Shown one piece after another: positions 9,562 through 17,648 of a stretch of 64,000 nt of DNA; position 1 is the stretch's first letter; the number at the start of each line of letters is the position of its first letter. The DNA comes from Bifidobacterium adolescentis ATCC 15703 (GTDB lineage: Bacteria > Actinomycetota > Actinomycetes > Actinomycetales > Bifidobacteriaceae). The stretch covers positions 1,481,946 through 1,545,945 of the forward strand of contig NC_008618.1 in assembly GCF_000010425.1 (NCBI RefSeq), in the 5' to 3' direction. Below the pieces are notes generated by a model, which was given only the letters and a program-made list of their open reading frames with translations, was not told where the DNA came from and did not search any database. A program made the translations under genes and the position numbers.

Positions 9562-10800
9562 ATGGAGAAGCCGAACGATATTAAAAGAGACTCCATATCA
9601 GTGAATTACTTTTTGAATACTGCTGCGTACAGCGGTCTCTTCTCCCTTCTTTCGGTTATTCTCACCGGCCAAGTTTCTGCGGCGTCATCGCTATATGTTG
9701 GGCTGGCGCTCGGAATTTTATCTCTTTTTTCTAGAGGCAGTACTGTTTTTATAGGTAGCCTGATTGAGCGTTTCTCAACGGTATCCCTCACCGAGGCCGG
9801 TTTCGGATTCATGGTTTTTTCACTTTTGCTGCTACAACCGGCAATGGGTGGTTTTATCGGCTTCCTTTTTGCGGATTTGGCTTTGCTGGGACTCGGTCTT
9901 TCATTGGTTAATTTTGCCCTACGAGGGCATATCATCGCTACAGTAAAGGATAAAAAAATTCAGGCTTCTTTGTTTGCTTTAGTGACTATGGCAGCCAATC
10001 TTGGATCCGCGATTGGACCTCTGGGCTCGAATTACATATATAAAGCTTTCGGACAAACGCTCTTTATTGCAATCATCGTCGGACTCTATGCTTTTTCTGC
10101 TTTACTAGCTCCAATAGCGCTGACTCATCATGTCTTCATACGCAATGAGAAAAGCGGCGAGGAAAACACTTCCTCCATCGTGAAGACCATTACAGACTCG
10201 CTGAAAAGTCCCGGTACGGTTCTTGCCATCCTGGCGGTGTTCGTGGGCAGTATAATGAATGGTCAGCTTTTTGCCGGAATGGCATTGGAATTCCACTCGT
10301 TATCCGATAGTCCAGTCATAAGAGGATTGTTCTATTCCATTGATGCCATATCGGTCATAGCACTGCAAATGCCGGTAAGTAAGATCATCTCGCGCAATAT
10401 GACCAAAGAACATAATGCCACCTCATTCATAGTCAAAAGCCTGGGGATTTATGGAATTTCCTTCGCACTATTCGCCTGCGGAGTCTCGTCGTACTGGTGG
10501 ATATGCATCATTTCCTTGGTTGTGTTCTCCATTGCAGAATGCATCTATGCGCCATTAATCAATATTGCTCTGGTAGAGGCACAGCCAGATAAGCCTTTGG
10601 TGGACATTCTGAACTATCGGCTGATAATTGCAGCCATTGGTGAATCGGCAGGCTCATTCCTTGGCGGTTGGATCGTTCCGGCACTACGTCCTGCAGGATT
10701 GACGGCTTGGTATTGGTGTGCACTGGCGTTAGTGGGAATAATGCCTGCAGTCGTCACTAATCAAATTAGAAAACGTGGACAAAGAATCATTCGTCATTGA
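9562..10800 (+). CDS. MFS transporter, probable exporter
   Basis: A 412-residue protein with about 12 hydrophobic segments in the 6+6 arrangement of the major facilitator superfamily. It starts at ATG 9562 behind AAGAAGG. It is followed after 39 bases by an ATP-grasp ligase on the same strand, so export of the ligase product is the likely job. Base composition is visibly lower in GC than the flanking sugar genes, and it differs from the two sugar-type MFS proteins at 19362 and 23530, which share the LPNxEEAGKDLGILN motif that this one lacks. Confidence 0.85.
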   Translation: MEKPNDIKRDSISVNYFLNTAAYSGLFSLLSVILTGQVSAASSLYVGLALGILSLFSRGSTVFIGSLIERFSTVSLTEAGFGFMVFSLLLLQPAMGGFIGFLFADLALLGLGLSLVNFALRGHIIATVKDKKIQASLFALVTMAANLGSAIGPLGSNYIYKAFGQTLFIAIIVGLYAFSALLAPIALTHHVFIRNEKSGEENTSSIVKTITDSLKSPGTVLAILAVFVGSIMNGQLFAGMALEFHSLSDSPVIRGLFYSIDAISVIALQMPVSKIISRNMTKEHNATSFIVKSLGIYGISFALFACGVSSYWWICIISLVVFSIAECIYAPLINIALVEAQPDKPLVDILNYRLIIAAIGESAGSFLGGWIVPALRPAGLTAWYWCALALVGIMPAVVTNQIRKRGQRIIRH

Positions 10801-10839
10801 AAGAAAAAGTCTTGGTGAGTACACCGGAAGGGGAATGAC

Positions 10840-12027
10840 ATGAAAGTATTATTGCTGCAACAGCCCAAATCTTTCTCAAATTATCCTAAATGGATTGAGG
10901 AAATCCAAGAACGTTTCGATTGTTTAGAAGTTATGGTCTTCACCTCGAACGATCGAGCCGCACACCATAGTTGGCCGAGCTCCGTCATCAAGGAAATCGA
11001 GGTTTCCGATTATTCCTCTGATAGCGCTACCGCAAAATTCTTTGATATTGTCAGGAAATTTAAACCAGATAGGATAGTTTCCAGCTCAGAGGAAGACGTA
11101 CTGAGGGTTGCAGAGGCGAGAAGTTTATTTGGAATTCCCGGTTTACAGCATGAACTGGCGTTAAGCTGTCGAGATAAAGTCACGATGAAACAATCGGCCC
11201 TTGATGCCGGATTAAAGATTATTCCCTATACCACCTGCCAAGGCTTTGGAGATATTATTTCGGCGTTCGATCGTTGGGAGACGGTTGTTCTCAAACCTCG
11301 ATGGGGCGCAGGGTCTGCAGGCATTACGATATTGCATTCGAAAGATGACCTGCCTGCTTTAGCTACCAAGCCGGAATTCATACGAAACGTGCATTCAAAC
11401 CAGTATTACTTAGAGGAATATTGTTCCGGTTCCGTCTACCATGTGGATGTAGTCTATATCAATTCCGGTTCGATTCTGATCTCACCATCACGGTACCTTG
11501 TCCCGCCACTGGATTTCGAGAAACAAAACACCGGTTCCGTGATGTTGGATGAGAACGGTGCCGACTATTCCGAGCTGCTCCGACTGACAAAGCAATTAAT
11601 TGCATCTTTCAACGATCAGACGATTCCGAATGTGATGCATATCGAATTCTATAAGAATGAAACCGGTGATTTCGTATTCGGGGAAATGGCGGCACGCAGA
11701 GGAGGCGGTCTCATCAAGCAGGAGCTGGCAGCCGCCTATGGCATAGACCAAAGCAAGGCCAACTTCCTATTGGAACTTGGTCTTGTCGATGCGGATGCGA
11801 ATATTACGCGATCATCTCAGTATGGCATACTGCTGGAAACCGCTGGATTGAACTGGCCAAAGGAAAAAGAAATCCCGGATTGGGCGGTTTTGGAATCTGT
11901 GGGCAAGAAAAAAGGTATCGCTCATAACTCTGTTGATTCTGACAGGAAATTTCTTATTTCCGGCAAGAATGAATCTGAGATTATTCAACGTTCTAATTAT
12001 CTTATAAATAGTCAATATAATGAGTAA
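10840..12027 (+). CDS. ATP-grasp ligase (L-amino acid ligase-like)
   Basis: A 395-residue ATP-grasp enzyme. Landmarks are the ATP-binding lysine loop VVLKPRWGAGSAGI, the hinge YYLEEYCSGSVYHVDV, and the metal/phosphate site MHIEFYKN...FVFGEMAARRGGG. The layout fits the ATP-grasp_4 family, which contains dipeptide-forming L-amino acid ligases of the BacD/RizA kind and related carboxylate-amine ligases. ATG 10840 follows GGAAGGGGAATGAC. Paired with an MFS gene directly upstream, it suggests synthesis and export of a small amide-linked metabolite. Lower GC than neighbours indicates transfer. The substrates cannot be deduced. Confidence 0.82.
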   Translation: MKVLLLQQPKSFSNYPKWIEEIQERFDCLEVMVFTSNDRAAHHSWPSSVIKEIEVSDYSSDSATAKFFDIVRKFKPDRIVSSSEEDVLRVAEARSLFGIPGLQHELALSCRDKVTMKQSALDAGLKIIPYTTCQGFGDIISAFDRWETVVLKPRWGAGSAGITILHSKDDLPALATKPEFIRNVHSNQYYLEEYCSGSVYHVDVVYINSGSILISPSRYLVPPLDFEKQNTGSVMLDENGADYSELLRLTKQLIASFNDQTIPNVMHIEFYKNETGDFVFGEMAARRGGGLIKQELAAAYGIDQSKANFLLELGLVDADANITRSSQYGILLETAGLNWPKEKEIPDWAVLESVGKKKGIAHNSVDSDRKFLISGKNESEIIQRSNYLINSQYNE

Positions 12028-12302
12028 AATTAACTTTTTACAGAGGGACAATTGTAACTAATTCTGCAGCAGGTTCTATATATGACGAATTATTATGTAG
12101 AATTGGTAATTCTACTGAATCTAGACTCTTCCGTAAAATAATGATACTAGTATCGCTAGGGATGTTGGGAACCAGCATTGGCGTCTATACGGGAAGCGCA
12201 GCAGGTAGTCTGACTGCATCAAAATGGTCGACATCTCAAGAAACCAGCATGTCTCTTTCAGCAAACTTTTCAGGCACTACCACAATAGAAGATAAGCAAA
12301 AT
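12020..12302 (+). other. Possible frameshifted small membrane-protein gene
   Basis: An ATG at 12020 overlaps the stop of the ATP-grasp gene but encodes only 13 residues (MSKINFLQRDNCN). One frame over, reading is open from about 12024 to 12467, with a hydrophobic stretch MILVSLGMLGTSIGVYTGSA starting at ATG 12141. A one-base change in the run of five T at 12035-12039 would join the two into one small membrane or secreted protein. The last part of the open frame runs antisense through the TetR gene at 12352, so the original end may be lost. This stretch is otherwise without a gene. Confidence 0.3.
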
Positions 12303-12328
12303 GAGGGTGGCCGTCAGGTCACCCCCGA
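12303..12328 (-). terminator. Probable terminator of TetR gene
   Basis: GGGTGGCC and GGTCACCC (12305-12324) pair with one mismatch around GTCA. On the minus strand the stem is followed by TCATTTTGC, just past the TetR stop at 12352. Confidence 0.5.
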
Positions 12329-12351
12329 ACGTATGCGGAACACACATAAAA

Positions 12352-12987
12352 TCAGCGGCATGCATCCCAGAGGGGCGCGGGAAACAGCAGATTCTCCATT
12401 TCGGACCATTCCTCACACAAGTCCACTTCCGGTTCGCGCAGCCACCACAGCTGAATGCCATCCATGATTTCCATGGCTTTGCGCACCACTGGCCGCATGC
12501 TGCCGGCCCATGCGCCCAATTGCGGCGGAACCACCCACGGGTATTTCGAGTAGTGTTCCCAGATGTCCTCCATGCGTCCCATGAATTCGTCATGCAATGG
12601 GTGATCCGGGTTCAGGGATTCCACCGACAGCACGGTGAACAGCTGCACCATCATGCGGCGGCGCGAGTTGTGTTTCACCAGGTAGCGCAGATACGCGGGA
12701 AAATGCGGCGCGGACGGGTCGCTGCCCGGCATGCCCGAAGAGAAGAAGTCCTCCGGCGTGCCGGTCTGCCCGTAGTATTCGTCATATACCAGCGCCAGCA
12801 TTTTGTCTTTGTTGTCGACGTATCGCAACACGCCTTGTTTGGAGATGCCGACCCTGTCGGCCACGTCTTGGATGGAAATGCCATTGAATCCACGCTCACT
12901 GATCAGCTGAACAGCCGCATCCAGCACTTCCGCTCGACGCTCCTGCGGTGATTTTCGGATACGTTTCGAAGTCTCTTCCTCTGCCAT
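12352..12987 (-). CDS. TetR-family regulator
   Basis: A 211-residue TetR regulator. The HTH is NGISIQDVADRVGISKQGVLRYVDNKDKML, and the C-terminus LFPAPLWDACR belongs to the paralogous set described at 4464. Its C-terminal half is the intact relative of the fragment at 9143. It follows the second GH5 gene after 47 bases on the same strand, so it could be the last gene of the GH5-GH43-GH5 operon or a separate unit. It may also have inherited control of the GH3 gene at 6626. Confidence 0.88.
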   Translation of the reverse strand: MAEEETSKRIRKSPQERRAEVLDAAVQLISERGFNGISIQDVADRVGISKQGVLRYVDNKDKMLALVYDEYYGQTGTPEDFFSSGMPGSDPSAPHFPAYLRYLVKHNSRRRMMVQLFTVLSVESLNPDHPLHDEFMGRMEDIWEHYSKYPWVVPPQLGAWAGSMRPVVRKAMEIMDGIQLWWLREPEVDLCEEWSEMENLLFPAPLWDACR

Positions 12988-13034
12988 GATTCCGAGTCTA
13001 ATGCACCTTGCGTCGATTGCCGTTGATTGACTGC

Positions 13035-14234
13035 CTATGGCACGTCATCGTGAGAGGTATCCGCCCGAATCCATCCATGACGCCATACGCGAGTCAGATC
13101 CCACGCCTCAAGATTGCCGCCGTTGCGAGGATCCCGCGGCGGTTTCCCTTCGCCACTACCCGGTTTCGCGGAGCGCGCAAGCTGGTAGCTCCAATAGATC
13201 TGCCCCGCCGACACGTCCCATGCCGCGCGTTGCAATCGTGACACTTGGCGGTATGCAGCCGATCGGTTTTGGCTGTGTAGGGCCCACTGATTCTCCACGC
13301 ACCACTCGCCCACCAGCACGGGAATACGACGGGCCGCCGAACGGATGGCGATGCCACTCGCGCCCACCAGCATCCGGTACAGCCATGGCAGTCGCCGCGA
13401 TCGCAGGTACAGCCGGCGTGCCGGTCCCGAAAACAGCGGATCCTCCATCGCGATGAGATACTGATGGGTGTCGAGCATGACGTTGCGCATGCCAGCACGA
13501 CGAAACCAACCGCCCCAGCGGAGTAGTCGGAAACCGTCATGGAATACGATCACGGTTTCCGGACGTAGCACGGCGCGTAACCGGGCGTAAGCGTCGCGGT
13601 AGAAGCGCTTCAGAAACCGCAGTGAGACATACATGCTACCGGAAGCCTCATGAGAGTCTTTCGCCGTGTTCGACGTGCTATGGAACACCGACCAGCTCAC
13701 TGGTTCGTTGAGTACTTCGATGCTGTGCAGGGCCGGTTCGTCGCGGTATCGGCGAGCCAATCGCTCCAGCACGTTCAGCGTGTACTCCACCAAGTCCGTA
13801 TTCTGCGCCCATTTGCACACACCCGTCAGACCGCCGTTGTCGAAACCGTTCTGCGATTCGGGAACGGTATGCAGGTCAATCATAATCTTCAATCCCGTCT
13901 CCCGCGCCCAGCGGAACGCGCGGTCGAGGTACGTGATGCAGCCCGGATGCCCGGGCCAGTCGCCGAAGATGAAATACGGTATGGGAATGCGTACGAGGTT
14001 GATTCCGTGACCGACGATAATACGGAAATCCTCCAAGGTGATGTAGGTTTCGCGGTGCCGGCGCAGTTCCTCGGCGAGATTCCGTTCGGACCAGAGGGAT
14101 ACGTGCGTGCGGTGCATCCAGATTTCATCGTCTTCGGCGCTGCGGGTGAACGGTTTCGGATCCATCCATTTCTCCAGCACCAGCCAGTTGCCGAGGTTCA
14201 CGCCGTCGATTCGCTCGTCGATGCCTAGCACCAT
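13035..14234 (-). CDS. GH5 glycoside hydrolase
   Basis: About 399 residues, family GH5. The opening IDGVNLGNWLVLEKWM resembles the GH5 branch that includes exo-beta-1,3-glucanases. The acid/base is Glu in HSIEVLNEP and the nucleophile Glu in VLVGEWC. ATG 14234 has GGTGAG 6 bases upstream, so I prefer it to ATG 14318, which has no site. No signal peptide, so intracellular. It is a diverged paralogue of the GH5 at 16166 and shares FGD, LHTxPxSQNGFDNGG and GVCKWAQ. The beta-glucan or beta-glycoside substrate is unknown. Confidence 0.88.
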   Translation of the reverse strand: MVLGIDERIDGVNLGNWLVLEKWMDPKPFTRSAEDDEIWMHRTHVSLWSERNLAEELRRHRETYITLEDFRIIVGHGINLVRIPIPYFIFGDWPGHPGCITYLDRAFRWARETGLKIMIDLHTVPESQNGFDNGGLTGVCKWAQNTDLVEYTLNVLERLARRYRDEPALHSIEVLNEPVSWSVFHSTSNTAKDSHEASGSMYVSLRFLKRFYRDAYARLRAVLRPETVIVFHDGFRLLRWGGWFRRAGMRNVMLDTHQYLIAMEDPLFSGPARRLYLRSRRLPWLYRMLVGASGIAIRSAARRIPVLVGEWCVENQWALHSQNRSAAYRQVSRLQRAAWDVSAGQIYWSYQLARSAKPGSGEGKPPRDPRNGGNLEAWDLTRVWRHGWIRADTSHDDVP

Positions 14235-14375
14235 GCGTCTCACCGCCCTTACGTTCGGGGGTTGCCCGACTTTTCGCTTCCGCCCATCACAACCCATGGC
14301 AAAACCCATTCGGCCCAATGGGCCAAGGAACCGCGCGTCATTCGCAACGTTCCTTGGTCCATTGTATGCGCCCCG

Positions 14376-14397
14376 CGAGCGGCCACGCGGCCGCTCG
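14376..14397. repeat. GC-rich hairpin between GH43 and GH5
   Basis: CGAGCGGCC (14376-14384) and GGCCGCTCG (14389-14397) form a perfect 9-bp stem with a 4-base loop, without a T-run. Nearby, CCAAGGAAC (14323-14331) and GTTCCTTGG (14349-14357) form a second perfect inverted repeat. They may moderate read-through or stabilise the GH43 message within the operon. Confidence 0.45.
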
Positions 14398-14456
14398 GAA
14401 TCGGATCACAGCCGGATCAGGGTCGTTGAATGATCGTGGTGGCCGGCCGGGCGGGA

Positions 14457-16103
14457 TCAGTCGACGGGCTTCGTCTCGTCCGCCTCGTAGTCGAAGAAGT
14501 CGAAGTCGGCGGTCTTCTCGTGCAGAGCGGCGTCGGTGATGGCGATGCCGACCATAGTGCCGGTGAATTCGCCGTACTTGCAGTATTCGTCAGAGAAGGT
14601 GGTAGTGTCGAAATCCGGGCCAATCTTGGTCCAGTTCTCGCCATCATAACCCCACTCGAACCAAGTACGACGACCTTCGATATTCAAACGGAAATAGATC
14701 GGCTTGTCTTCCACAGCAACGCGAGTGTCAAGCATTTCCGTCTTTTCACCGTTTTCGAGACGCACAATCGAAATCGCGCTGCCGCCAAGCGTCTGTGAAT
14801 AATACTTGCGCAGGAAAATATTATTCATGTTGTCGTAGTAGATGGTCAAGCCAGCGCTGTGCTGGTAGACTTCCGGCTCGAACTCCATCTTCGTGGTGAC
14901 GGTGGCGTACACGCTGGTGAGTTTGCGTGCGATCAGGCTCGTGCGGTTGAGCGATGCCAACGATTCCTCGCCGCGGATGCGCAGCCAACCGGGGCGTTCC
15001 GTCACGTTGGCGAAGGTGGTCGGCATCTGCCGCGGCGAATAATACCAGTTGCCGATCGCGCCGCCGTCGAAGTCGTCGTGCCCGGGAATCTCCGGCATCG
15101 GCGCATCCGGCAGATCCGGCTCTTCGACTTCGAGTTTGGCCAGATTGGAGCCGTCCGCCATGCGCAGCCAGCCGTCATTCGTCCATGTCATCTTCTGAAT
15201 GGCGGTTTCACGGCCAAGCGTACAACGTAATTCCGGCACAAACGGACGGCTGGTCAGGTGCACAAGATATGTCTCGCCGTTCGGCAGATCCACGTAGGAG
15301 CCGTGCCCGGACTTCTGCAGCACGGAATCCGGGTTGAAATAGCGCGGCTTCAAATGATCGTCATCAGCACGCTCGTTTGACTCCTTCGGCTGCGAAGTGA
15401 CGAGCGGACCATTCGGATCCGGCTCATACGGACCCCACACATTGCGGGAACGGCCCATGGTCACGGCATGGTTGTAGCCAGTGCCACCCTCGGCGCACAT
15501 AATGTAATACCAGCCGTCACGCTTGGTCAGATGCGGAGCCTCAATGCAGCCACGATCAGTAGCGCCACGCCATATACGCTTCGGATAGCCAACCACATGC
15601 TTGGTTTCCGGATCATATTCCACACAGCAGATCACGCCCGGCTTCTCATAGCCTTCACGGGTCTCCCACTCCAAGCTGACGATGTACTTCTTGCCATTGT
15701 CATCATGTAAAATGGACGCGTCGAAACCAGAAGATGTCAGATATACCGGCTCGCTCCACGGACCTTCAATGCTCTTTGACTTAATCAGATAATTATTCAC
15801 GTCGAAATAGCGTGCATTCATGGAGTTCATAACGCCGTAAATCACGTAAAACATGTCCTCTTCCTCACAATACGTGAGACATGGAGCCCAAATGCCCTTA
15901 GCGCTCGGCAGCTTGGTGAGGTTCGGCTTCGTATCATCAGTAAGCACGTGGGTGAGCAGCTCCCAATGCTTCATATCCTTCGAATGGTAAATCGGAATAC
16001 CCGGGAACCATTCGAATGTAGAGACAGCAACATAGTAGTCGTCGCCTTTACGGCAGATGGCCGGATCAGGATTGAAGCCTTTGAAGATCGGATTATGCAG
16101 CAT
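14457..16103 (-). CDS. GH43 beta-xylosidase/arabinofuranosidase
   Basis: A 548-residue GH43 enzyme of the XynB type. The catalytic base is Asp13 in GFNPDPAIC, followed by the five-bladed propeller (FEWFPGIPIYHSKDMKHW). A C-terminal beta-sandwich of about 200 residues (from roughly DDFDGGAIGNWYYSPRQ) matches the second domain of beta-xylosidases. No signal peptide. It is the middle gene of a minus-strand run GH5-GH43-GH5, 62 bases from the upstream GH5, and probably trims xylose or arabinose from imported xylo-oligosaccharides. Confidence 0.9.
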   Translation of the reverse strand: MLHNPIFKGFNPDPAICRKGDDYYVAVSTFEWFPGIPIYHSKDMKHWELLTHVLTDDTKPNLTKLPSAKGIWAPCLTYCEEEDMFYVIYGVMNSMNARYFDVNNYLIKSKSIEGPWSEPVYLTSSGFDASILHDDNGKKYIVSLEWETREGYEKPGVICCVEYDPETKHVVGYPKRIWRGATDRGCIEAPHLTKRDGWYYIMCAEGGTGYNHAVTMGRSRNVWGPYEPDPNGPLVTSQPKESNERADDDHLKPRYFNPDSVLQKSGHGSYVDLPNGETYLVHLTSRPFVPELRCTLGRETAIQKMTWTNDGWLRMADGSNLAKLEVEEPDLPDAPMPEIPGHDDFDGGAIGNWYYSPRQMPTTFANVTERPGWLRIRGEESLASLNRTSLIARKLTSVYATVTTKMEFEPEVYQHSAGLTIYYDNMNNIFLRKYYSQTLGGSAISIVRLENGEKTEMLDTRVAVEDKPIYFRLNIEGRRTWFEWGYDGENWTKIGPDFDTTTFSDEYCKYGEFTGTMVGIAITDAALHEKTADFDFFDYEADETKPVD

Positions 16104-16165
16104 TGTCGTTCCTTAATGTTCTTGATATCACGCGTTGCTTTGTACGATTCTTGCGTCCGACGGAA

Positions 16166-17374
16166 TCACTTTTGGACGGGGAACCAGTTTTGGGCGATGC
16201 AGCGTCCAAGGTCCCATGCGTCCCAGCCGATCCAGCCGGGAGTGTTGACAGTGTCAGTGAGCAGCTTGTAGTTCCAGTAGTAGAAGCCGCTGCCCTTGCT
16301 CCATGCGGCGAGCTGGGATTCGGCTAGGCCCCGGTACAGCGAGCGCTTCTGTTCGGCGGTCAGGGTTTCGACCTGAGCCCCTTCCTCGCCGTTGAGCACG
16401 CTTTGGCCGCCGTGGGTGTCCACACCGCAGCCGACGGAGTTGAACAGGCACCACTCCCCCACAATCACCGGGAAGTATTCGCTCATCTCGGCGATCATCG
16501 GCGCATAGGTATTCCTCACGAAGTCGTCGTAGCCCTCCGCTGTCTGCGGGCAACCCATCGTTTCGGCGGTCATGAGGTATTGGTGGGTATCGAGGACCAC
16601 GTTCTTAAACTCGGGCGCGAGCTTGCCGTCGGGGCCGCGCATGAAGTCCTTCCACTGTTCGATGTCGAAACCGTCGTGGAACACCACGACTTTGTCGGTC
16701 GGCAACGCGCCCTTGTCAGCGTCGCGCAGACGGTGGTAGGCGGTGATGTAGAAGTTCTTGAGCCAGTCGAATGCGATCGGGCCGGTGCCTTCGGCGAGTT
16801 CCGGATCGACCGCCTTGTAGCGTTCGGTCACGTTCGCCATCGGCCAGCAGGTGGCGGTGTTCGGCTCGTTGATGATTTCGATGCCCATCAGCGCCCGACG
16901 ATGGCCGTACCGCTTGGAGAGGCGTTCGAGCACGGACAGCACGAATTCGACTTCGTCGGGCAGCTGCGCCCACTTGCACACGCCGGAGATGCCGCCGTTG
17001 TCGAAGCCGTTTTGGCTCATCGGTGCGGTGTGCAGATCGATAAGGATGGTCAGGCCGTATTTCTCGGCCCAGTTGAAGGCCTTGTCGAGTTCGTCGATGC
17101 AGCCGATGAACGGCGCGCGGTCGCCGAAGATGAAGTACGGCACGGGGATGCGCACGGAGTTCAGTCCCCACGATTTGATGGTGGCGAAGTCGCGCTCGTT
17201 GATGTATTCGGCGCGGTGGGTCCTGATACGGGCCTCGTAGACGGCCGGATCAAGTTGCGTCGGCAGATAGTATTCGTCATCGGCAGTGGTTCCATCGAAT
17301 AATGCCGGGTTCATCCACTTTTCCAGAACCAGCCAGTTACCCAGGTTCACGCCCTTGATGTAATTAAGGTCCAT
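16166..17374 (-). CDS. GH5 glycoside hydrolase
   Basis: A 402-residue GH5 enzyme with acid/base Glu170 in GIEIINEP and nucleophile Glu307 in PVIVGEWC. The start at ATG 17374 has AAGGAG at 6 bases; the reading from 17398 does not. It is the first gene of the GH5-GH43-GH5 operon. The 18-bp palindrome ACTTAGTAATTACTAAGT lies 39-56 bases upstream. No signal peptide, so it works on imported oligosaccharides. The N-terminal GVNLGNWLVLEKWM is shared with its paralogue at 13035. Confidence 0.9.
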   Translation of the reverse strand: MDLNYIKGVNLGNWLVLEKWMNPALFDGTTADDEYYLPTQLDPAVYEARIRTHRAEYINERDFATIKSWGLNSVRIPVPYFIFGDRAPFIGCIDELDKAFNWAEKYGLTILIDLHTAPMSQNGFDNGGISGVCKWAQLPDEVEFVLSVLERLSKRYGHRRALMGIEIINEPNTATCWPMANVTERYKAVDPELAEGTGPIAFDWLKNFYITAYHRLRDADKGALPTDKVVVFHDGFDIEQWKDFMRGPDGKLAPEFKNVVLDTHQYLMTAETMGCPQTAEGYDDFVRNTYAPMIAEMSEYFPVIVGEWCLFNSVGCGVDTHGGQSVLNGEEGAQVETLTAEQKRSLYRGLAESQLAAWSKGSGFYYWNYKLLTDTVNTPGWIGWDAWDLGRCIAQNWFPVQK

Positions 17375-17412
17375 ATGCACTCCTTCGTACGCTTTCAATC
17401 ATATTTTTTATT

Positions 17413-17430
17413 ACTTAGTAATTACTAAGT
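17413..17430. promoter_or_regulatory. Operator of the GH5-GH43-GH5 operon
   Basis: ACTTAGTAATTACTAAGT is a perfect 18-bp palindrome in the promoter of the GH5 gene. The half site ACTTAGTAA recurs at 25082-25090 and 25183-25191 in front of the TetR gene at 25211, so that regulator is the best candidate to bind here. Confidence 0.65.
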
Positions 17431-17593
17431 TAGATGATAGTACATTTTTCTCCTCCCCGCAACTCGTCTCGGACATCTCTCCGAACCGCTGTCGCACTAT
17501 TTCGCATAAAGCACCCTTTGCGAAAATCGTGGGACCGACAATCAAAATCGTGCAGCAATTTCACAGAATCATGCGATTAATCATAAGAAAAAA

Positions 17594-17620
17594 GCCTCTT
17601 TCTTGCGGGAAGAAAGAGGC
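17594..17620 (-). terminator. Terminator of the GH51 gene
   Basis: GCCTCTTTCTT and AAGAAAGAGGC form a perfect 11-bp stem with a 5-base loop. On the minus strand it is followed by TTTTTT. It lies 29 bases past the GH51 stop. Confidence 0.85.
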
Positions 17621-17648
17621 AACCTGCAGCCGGAGAGACGATTACTGC

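Noticed and set aside
10840..12027. Graspetide (microviridin-type) ligase
   Set aside because: The motifs fit free amino acid ligases better, and no precursor peptide with the repeated Thr/Glu core typical of graspetides is found.
14323..14357. A terminator upstream of the second GH5 gene
   Set aside because: The 9-bp inverted repeat is exact but the loop is long and no T-run follows; left as an unassigned repeat.
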